This document shows positions 60,525 to 64,000 of a stretch of DNA of 64,000 nt, one piece after another. Numbering within the stretch: the stretch's first letter is position 1; each line of letters starts with the position of its first letter. The translations under genes were made by a program, and so were the position numbers. This DNA comes from Rhizocola hellebori. Its GTDB lineage: Bacteria; Actinomycetota; Actinomycetes; Mycobacteriales; Micromonosporaceae. A model generated the notes under the pieces. That model saw only the letters and a program-made list of their open reading frames with translations, made no database searches and had not been told where the DNA came from. The stretch covers positions 62,001 to 126,000 of the forward strand of contig NZ_BONY01000001.1 in NCBI RefSeq assembly GCF_016862955.1. The letters are read 5' to 3'.

Positions 60525-61313
60525 TCAGCCAAGGAATTCGTCGACCGCCGCCGCGGTCTGGTCGAACTGTTCCACCTGGGGCAGATGGCCACTCTGCTCG
60601 ATCATCGCCACCTTGCTGTGGGCGATGAGGTCGGCGAAGTCGGAGGCATAGCGGGACGGCACGAAGGCGTCCTGCCGGCCCCAGACGATCAGGGTGCTGG
60701 AGGTGATTCGGTGCAGCCGCCGGCGCAGGCCGCGATCGGGAATCGGCCAGATGAACTTGCCCGCACAACCCAGCGACCACACCATCTGCGAGGCCGCGAC
60801 CACGGCGGTCTCCGGGTCCTCCGGCATGGCCATGGCCACCTTGGCCACCTCGGGATTGTGGAAGAGGATGCCGGGCAGCTGCTCGGCCGAAGCGGCCAGC
60901 AGGTTGGTCACCGGCGCATCGTCGCGCCAAAGCCCAAGCGGGGCAAGCAGAACCAGCCTGTCGGTCAGCGAGGGGAAATGGGCGGCCAGCTCGGCGGCGA
61001 GCATCCCGCCGAACGACTGTCCAACCACGACCGGATTGTCCAGGCCCAGATTGCGCACCAGTTCCTCATACGCCAGCACCATGTCGGAAAGCTCGTCGAC
61101 GACATGGATCGAATAAGGATCTCCCAGGGTGGTACCGGGAAACTGCGGCGCATACACGGTGTGCCGCTCGGTCAGGTGTTGCAGGAACGGATCCCACGCC
61201 AACCCGGCCGCCTGGTGCAGATAGAGCAGGGGCGGGCCGGTTCCGGCGACGCTGACGGCCACGGTCAGCTTGCCGCCCCACAGCTCGACGGTCTCCTGAC
61301 GAACCTCGGACAT
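60525..61313 (-). CDS. Alpha/beta-fold hydrolase
   Basis: About 262 residues from the ATG that shares one base with the monooxygenase stop (TGATG). Nucleophile elbow GQSFGGML, Asp segment VWGRQDAFVP and His segment QSGHLPQVEQF form the triad; LLYLHQAAGL holds the oxyanion position. This is the common lactonase/esterase/C-C hydrolase fold. It is the last gene of the cupin, luciferase-like monooxygenase, hydrolase operon, so it may open or hydrolyse the monooxygenase product, for example a Baeyer-Villiger ester. Confidence 0.9.
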   Translation of the reverse strand: MSEVRQETVELWGGKLTVAVSVAGTGPPLLYLHQAAGLAWDPFLQHLTERHTVYAPQFPGTTLGDPYSIHVVDELSDMVLAYEELVRNLGLDNPVVVGQSFGGMLAAELAAHFPSLTDRLVLLAPLGLWRDDAPVTNLLAASAEQLPGILFHNPEVAKVAMAMPEDPETAVVAASQMVWSLGCAGKFIWPIPDRGLRRRLHRITSSTLIVWGRQDAFVPSRYASDFADLIAHSKVAMIEQSGHLPQVEQFDQTAAAVDEFLG

Positions 61314-62575
61314 CAGACGCTCACCTTCTCTCCCGGCTTCGCGGTGGCGGGTGCGGGCTTGCCGCCCAAGCGTTCCGGCCACCAATGGTGCTCGAACCCG
61401 CTGTCGGACCACAGTTTGCGCAGATGCGGCGCCACCTGTTCGGCGAACAGCTTGATGTTGCCCTTGGCCAGCTCCGGCGGCATCGACCCGAAGCTGAGCA
61501 TCGCGTGCAGGTTGCCGATGCCGTGCTGCTGGCACAGCTCGGTCAGCTGGTCGCGCACGGTGGCCGCGCTGCCGACCACGACCGTGCCGTTGTCGATGAG
61601 ATCGCGCAGCGACGCGGTGCGCATCTGCGCGTACATGCCGAAGTCGGCCGGATCCTTGAGCAGCGCCTGCACACCGCGGATGTCGATCCCGCCGGGAAGG
61701 GAGAGCTTTTCGGCCGGAATGGCGCCCAGTCCGGTGTGGAAGGCGTACTCGATGTGCTTGCCGTAAAGCCGTTCGGCTTCGGCGTCGGTGTCGGCGACCG
61801 CCACGTTCTGCAGGAAGCCGACCCGATACGGGTTGCGCGGGATGTTCGACTGTTCCGCCAGCTCCCAGAACCGGGGGAAAATCCGCTGCGCGGTGAGCTT
61901 GCTGCCGGCGAAGCCGAAGAAGTTGAAGCCGAATCCTCGCTCCAGCACCTGTTGCATGGTGGCCGGGTTACCTATCCCGGTCAGCCACACCGGCGGCTGC
62001 TCCTGCAGCGGCCGTGGCCAGATGTTGACCTGCGGGTATTGGATGTGTTTTCCGTTGAAGGCGAAGGGAATCTGGTCGCGCCACGCGCGCAGCACCAGAT
62101 CGAGGTTCTCGTTGAATCGGCCCCGCACCTCGATGGGCGGCACTCCGTTGTTGATGCTCGCGTCGTAGCTCAGGCCGACCGGGAACCCGGCCACCAGCCG
62201 CCCGCCGCTCATCACGTCAAGCAACGCGTACTCCTCGGCCACCTTCACCGGCTCGCGCGACTTGCCCAGCGAACGGCCCATCGGATAGACGGCCACGGGC
62301 AGCCCTTCGGCTTCGGTGACATAGGCCAGCGCGCCCGCCACCACATTGGGATTGGGCATGACGTCATAGCTGCTCTGCCCGTGCTCGGTGATGGAGACGC
62401 CGTCCAGGCCGCAGCGCGCGCCGAAGAGCAGCTCGTCGATGAGATGGCGCACCGACGCGTACATGCCGTCCTTGGTCACGAGCGAATAGGGGGTGTCGCA
62501 GACCGAGTCGTGATGCTGGGCGAAGTCGTCCGGCAGGTAGCGATACGCGGCCTGCCCGAAGATTGAGACCTTCAT
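61313..62575 (-). CDS. Luciferase-like flavin monooxygenase (LLM class)
   Basis: 420 residues. The TIM-barrel bacterial-luciferase fold shows DGVSITEHGQSSYDVMPNP, GRSLGKSREPVKVAEEYALL, VMSGGRLVAGFPVG and PPVWLTGIGNPATMQQ, typical of FMN- or F420-dependent LLM enzymes. It oxidises a small substrate, often a ketone to ester or a C-H bond. It lies 11 bp downstream of the cupin and overlaps the hydrolase by one base. Next to the PKS genes at the right edge, it could be a tailoring enzyme or belong to a separate catabolic unit. Confidence 0.9.
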   Translation of the reverse strand: MKVSIFGQAAYRYLPDDFAQHHDSVCDTPYSLVTKDGMYASVRHLIDELLFGARCGLDGVSITEHGQSSYDVMPNPNVVAGALAYVTEAEGLPVAVYPMGRSLGKSREPVKVAEEYALLDVMSGGRLVAGFPVGLSYDASINNGVPPIEVRGRFNENLDLVLRAWRDQIPFAFNGKHIQYPQVNIWPRPLQEQPPVWLTGIGNPATMQQVLERGFGFNFFGFAGSKLTAQRIFPRFWELAEQSNIPRNPYRVGFLQNVAVADTDAEAERLYGKHIEYAFHTGLGAIPAEKLSLPGGIDIRGVQALLKDPADFGMYAQMRTASLRDLIDNGTVVVGSAATVRDQLTELCQQHGIGNLHAMLSFGSMPPELAKGNIKLFAEQVAPHLRKLWSDSGFEHHWWPERLGGKPAPATAKPGEKVSV

Positions 62576-62586
62576 GCTTCTCCCGC

Positions 62587-62967
62587 CTACAGCTGGACGA
62601 CGAGCACGACCGACTCGCCATTGACGCTCTTGCTGGCATGGCCTTTGCCGGTGGTGTCCTCCACCAGAACCGTCTCGCCCGGACGGAACTGGCGCACCTC
62701 GCCATCGCTGGCCCGCACCTCCAGCGCCCCACTGAGCAGCGTCATCTGCTGACGCCGGGGCGCTGGGTGCAGGTCGCCGTACCAGCCGGTGGGCAGCTTC
62801 AAATAGACCATCTGCTTGACCTCGGTCGGCGCGGACATGAACATCGGCGGGGCCGGAGGCGCGAAGTCAACCTCTTGCACCTGCGCCGTCTCGTCCAGGA
62901 AATGGGATTCGCCCGCCGAGTCTGTGTAAAGTCGCGTGACATTTAGCTTGCCTGAGTCCGCTGCCAT
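62587..62967 (-). CDS. Small cupin-domain protein
   Basis: About 126 residues from ATG 62967, with GAGGAG four bases upstream; the reading from 62979 is less likely. A single cupin barrel: WYGDLHPAPRRQQMTLLSGA gives the first cupin motif with His, and LEVRASDGEVRQFRPGETVL, then a GKGHASKSV loop give the second. It may bind metal or flavin, or act as a dioxygenase/isomerase. It is the first gene of the three-gene operon, and a terminator and a tRNA-like RNA lie just upstream on the same strand. Confidence 0.8.
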   Translation of the reverse strand: MAADSGKLNVTRLYTDSAGESHFLDETAQVQEVDFAPPAPPMFMSAPTEVKQMVYLKLPTGWYGDLHPAPRRQQMTLLSGALEVRASDGEVRQFRPGETVLVEDTTGKGHASKSVNGESVVLVVQL

Positions 62968-62977
62968 GTCTCTCCTC

Positions 62978-63011
62978 AAAAAAGAGGCGAACCGGCCGTA
63001 GCCGGTTCGCC
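62978..63011 (-). terminator. Canonical intrinsic terminator of the tRNA-like RNA
   Basis: On the minus strand, an 11-bp perfect stem (GGCGAACCGGC and its complement, 62986-63011) closes a TACG loop and is followed by TCTTTTTT (62985-62978). This is the best intrinsic terminator in the window. It begins five bases past the discriminator of the tRNA-like RNA. It also overlaps the leader of the cupin gene, so the cupin operon may depend on readthrough or its own promoter. Confidence 0.92.
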
Positions 63012-63016
63012 GCGAG

Positions 63017-63102
63017 CGGAGAGGGCAGGATTCGAACCTGCGTGAGCCGGAGCTCTTCCAGACCGAAGTCCGGATCCGATAGGCCGCTACGGTGACCTCT
63101 CC
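63017..63102 (-). tRNA. tRNA-Ser-like RNA with a UUCG tetraloop in place of the anticodon loop
   Basis: Read on the minus strand, the RNA has a perfect 7-bp acceptor stem (GGAGAGG/CCTCTCC), D arm (CCG/CGG with a Gly-Gly-type loop GCGGCC), a long variable arm (GAGC-TCCG-GCTC) and a 5-bp T arm GCAGG-TTCGAAT-CCTGC, then discriminator G and no encoded CCA. The variable arm and G73 are serine-tRNA features. The anticodon arm (63057-63074), however, folds as a 7-bp helix TCCGGAC/GTCTGGA capped by TTCG. Even if the stem is cut to 5 bp, the loop is eight bases. A clear terminator follows, so it looks transcribed and not a fragment. No decoding role is likely; it could be a charged non-decoding tRNA. 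Confidence 0.8.
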
Positions 63103-63172
63103 AGTTTCCCGGCTGAACTTCCGCCGTTGAGACCAACTATGGCAGGCCGCGCTGACCGTTGGCTGATCGATG

Positions 63173-63272
63173 GCTGACGGGTCATCCGTCAGCGGACCGT
63201 CAGAGCCCCATCACCTATCTATGTTACTGATTGTTATAAATCCCTCGACTGAATTGGGCGGGCATCACCTAT
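63173..63272. promoter_or_regulatory. Leader and promoter-like region of the carrier/ketosynthase genes
   Basis: This stretch holds a short hairpin (GCTGACGG/CCGTCAGC, 63173-63193), an AT-rich patch with TATAAA at 63235-63240 that could be a -10 element, and a 10-bp direct repeat CATCACCTAT at 63209-63218 and 63263-63272, the second copy spanning the carrier start codon. No good -35 is seen. Function is inferred from position only. Confidence 0.4.
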
Positions 63273-63654
63273 GGAATCGACCTCGACCATTGTGCGGCTA
63301 CGGTCGCTGCCCATGTCGGAGCGCCGCGAAGAGCTGGAGTCGACGATCCTGTCGGTTCTCAGAGCCGCGCTTCTGATGAACGAGGACGAACCCATATCCA
63401 CCTCGCAGAGCTTTTTCGACATGGGCCTGACCTCGCTCGCGCTCACCGAGGCCAAGGAGCGGCTGGAGGGCATGCTCGGCTGCCACATCAGCGCGACCGT
63501 GCTGTTCAACAGCCCGACCGTGGAGCAGATGACCGATCATCTGGCCGGCGATGTGCTCGCCGACCTGTTCGACGAGCACGACTCGGCCGCGCCCGGCAAC
63601 GGCAAGCGGCCGTTGTGGGATGACGTGATGAGAGACGTGGCAGTCAGTGAGTGA
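63271..63654 (+). CDS. Free-standing acyl carrier protein
   Basis: 127 residues, longer than a bare carrier. Residues about 20-95 form the carrier fold with the phosphopantetheine site Ser55 in FFDMGLTSLAL and helix 3 in FNSPTVEQMTDHL. A charged tail follows. ATG 63271 or ATG 63313 is the start; no strong ribosome site precedes either. It is followed 12 bp later by the ketosynthase gene and is probably a loading or shuttle carrier for it. It differs in sequence from the carrier at 43138. Confidence 0.88.
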   Translation: MESTSTIVRLRSLPMSERREELESTILSVLRAALLMNEDEPISTSQSFFDMGLTSLALTEAKERLEGMLGCHISATVLFNSPTVEQMTDHLAGDVLADLFDEHDSAAPGNGKRPLWDDVMRDVAVSE

Positions 63655-63666
63655 GGAGTCAGCCAG

Positions 63667-64000
63667 ATGACCGAAAACGTCGCAGTCATCGGGGTCGGGT
63701 TGCGTTTCCCGGGCGGTAGCACGGGTTTGGACAGTCTTGACGAGTTCCTGCGCGGCGGCGGCTCGGGCATCGGCCCGCTGCCCGCCGACCGCTGGGACGT
63801 CGAGGCTTTTCGCCACGAGGATCCCAAGCAGCCGGGCACCATCCGCACCGAGGCCGGTGGATTCCTTGACCGGATAGACGAATTCGACGCCCAATTCTTC
63901 AACATCTCCCCGAAGCAGGCGGTCTACGTCGACCCACAGCAGCGGCTGCTGCTGGAAACGGCGTGGGAAGCGCTGGAGAACGCCAACATCGACCCGTCCA
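63667..64000 (+). CDS. Polyketide synthase ketosynthase, 5' part only
   Basis: 111 residues from ATG 63667 to the right edge, with GGAG about nine bases upstream. The start MTENVAVIGVGLRFPGG, followed by PLPADRWDVEAF, GGFLDRIDEFDAQFFNISP and VDPQQRLLLETAWEAL, is the N terminus of a type I modular ketosynthase. The catalytic Cys lies beyond the window. Domain make-up and length are unknown. A CCR gene 17 kb away could supply its extender unit; this is inference. Confidence 0.93.
   Translation, partial: MTENVAVIGVGLRFPGGSTGLDSLDEFLRGGGSGIGPLPADRWDVEAFRHEDPKQPGTIRTEAGGFLDRIDEFDAQFFNISPKQAVYVDPQQRLLLETAWEALENANIDPS

Noticed and set aside
63017-63102. Ordinary tRNA-Ser, tRNA-Arg(TCG) or selenocysteine tRNA
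   Set aside because: The anticodon loop is four bases in the best fold, or eight at most, never seven. TCA is absent, and the acceptor/T arms are 7/5 rather than the longer tRNA-Sec form.
63017-63102. Attachment site of an integrated element
   Set aside because: No integrase gene and no second copy of the tRNA 3' half were seen in the window.

Overview
This window is high-GC DNA (about 70 % by eye) with dense gene packing, frequent 4-bp ATGA/GTGA stop-start overlaps, GTG and TTG starts, SigE-family sigma factors, a SARP/AfsR-type regulator, MEDS-domain proteins and NRPS/PKS genes. Together these point to a filamentous, secondary-metabolite-producing actinomycete; I cannot name the genus. There is no rRNA operon, insertion sequence, prophage or CRISPR array.

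Layout. (1) 1-9.9 kb is regulatory and membrane genes. A truncated unknown gene lies at the left edge, followed by an ECF sigma factor translationally coupled to a membrane beta-propeller protein, two NarL-type histidine kinase/response regulator pairs, two unknown proteins and an AI-2E-family permease. (2) 9.9-22.8 kb holds a 14-TM drug exporter, an amidase, a kelch lipoprotein/ECF42 sigma/DGPF protein/DUF998 operon, an 18-bp tandem repeat array, an epimerase, a flavin monooxygenase with its TetR regulator and a double palindromic operator, recQ and a secreted SGNH esterase. (3) 22.8-34.4 kb holds a PucR-type regulator, a lipoprotein hydrolase, a paired MEDS-STAS / MEDS-HATPase partner-switching module, a thermolysin-type protease, an AfsR-like regulator and a second sigma/beta-propeller module.

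(4) 34.3-46.0 kb is a minus-strand operon of nine overlapping or abutting genes and is the main biosynthetic locus. In transcription order it encodes crotonyl-CoA carboxylase/reductase, a free-standing adenylation protein with a valine-type pocket, a free peptidyl carrier, an MFS exporter, a glutamine-dependent asparagine-synthetase-like amidotransferase, a C-T-TE NRPS protein, an AurF-type diiron N-oxygenase, a condensation protein with a decayed adenylation-domain tail, and a cytochrome P450. A plausible reading is a small, valine-containing, N-oxygenated and amidated peptide, activated and assembled in trans and then exported. The product is not one I recognise.

(5) 46.1-60.5 kb is mostly housekeeping or envelope-stress type: MoxR/DUF58/VWA/HtrA-like protease, acetamidase, DUF3754, a further MFS protein, two secreted small proteins, a prolyl-oligopeptidase-type peptidase, a third two-component pair and a quinone-oxidoreductase-like dehydrogenase. 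(6) 60.5-64 kb holds a hydrolase/luciferase-like monooxygenase/cupin operon, then a tRNA-like RNA gene with its own perfect intrinsic terminator, and, divergently, a carrier protein and the first third of a ketosynthase that runs off the right edge.

The most unusual element is the RNA at 63017-63102. It has a serine-tRNA-like cloverleaf with a long variable arm, but its anticodon arm is a 7-bp helix capped by a UUCG tetraloop, so it has no normal anticodon. A second genome-scale oddity is a repeated 13-bp palindrome, GTCCA-N3-TGGAC, found six times inside unrelated genes.
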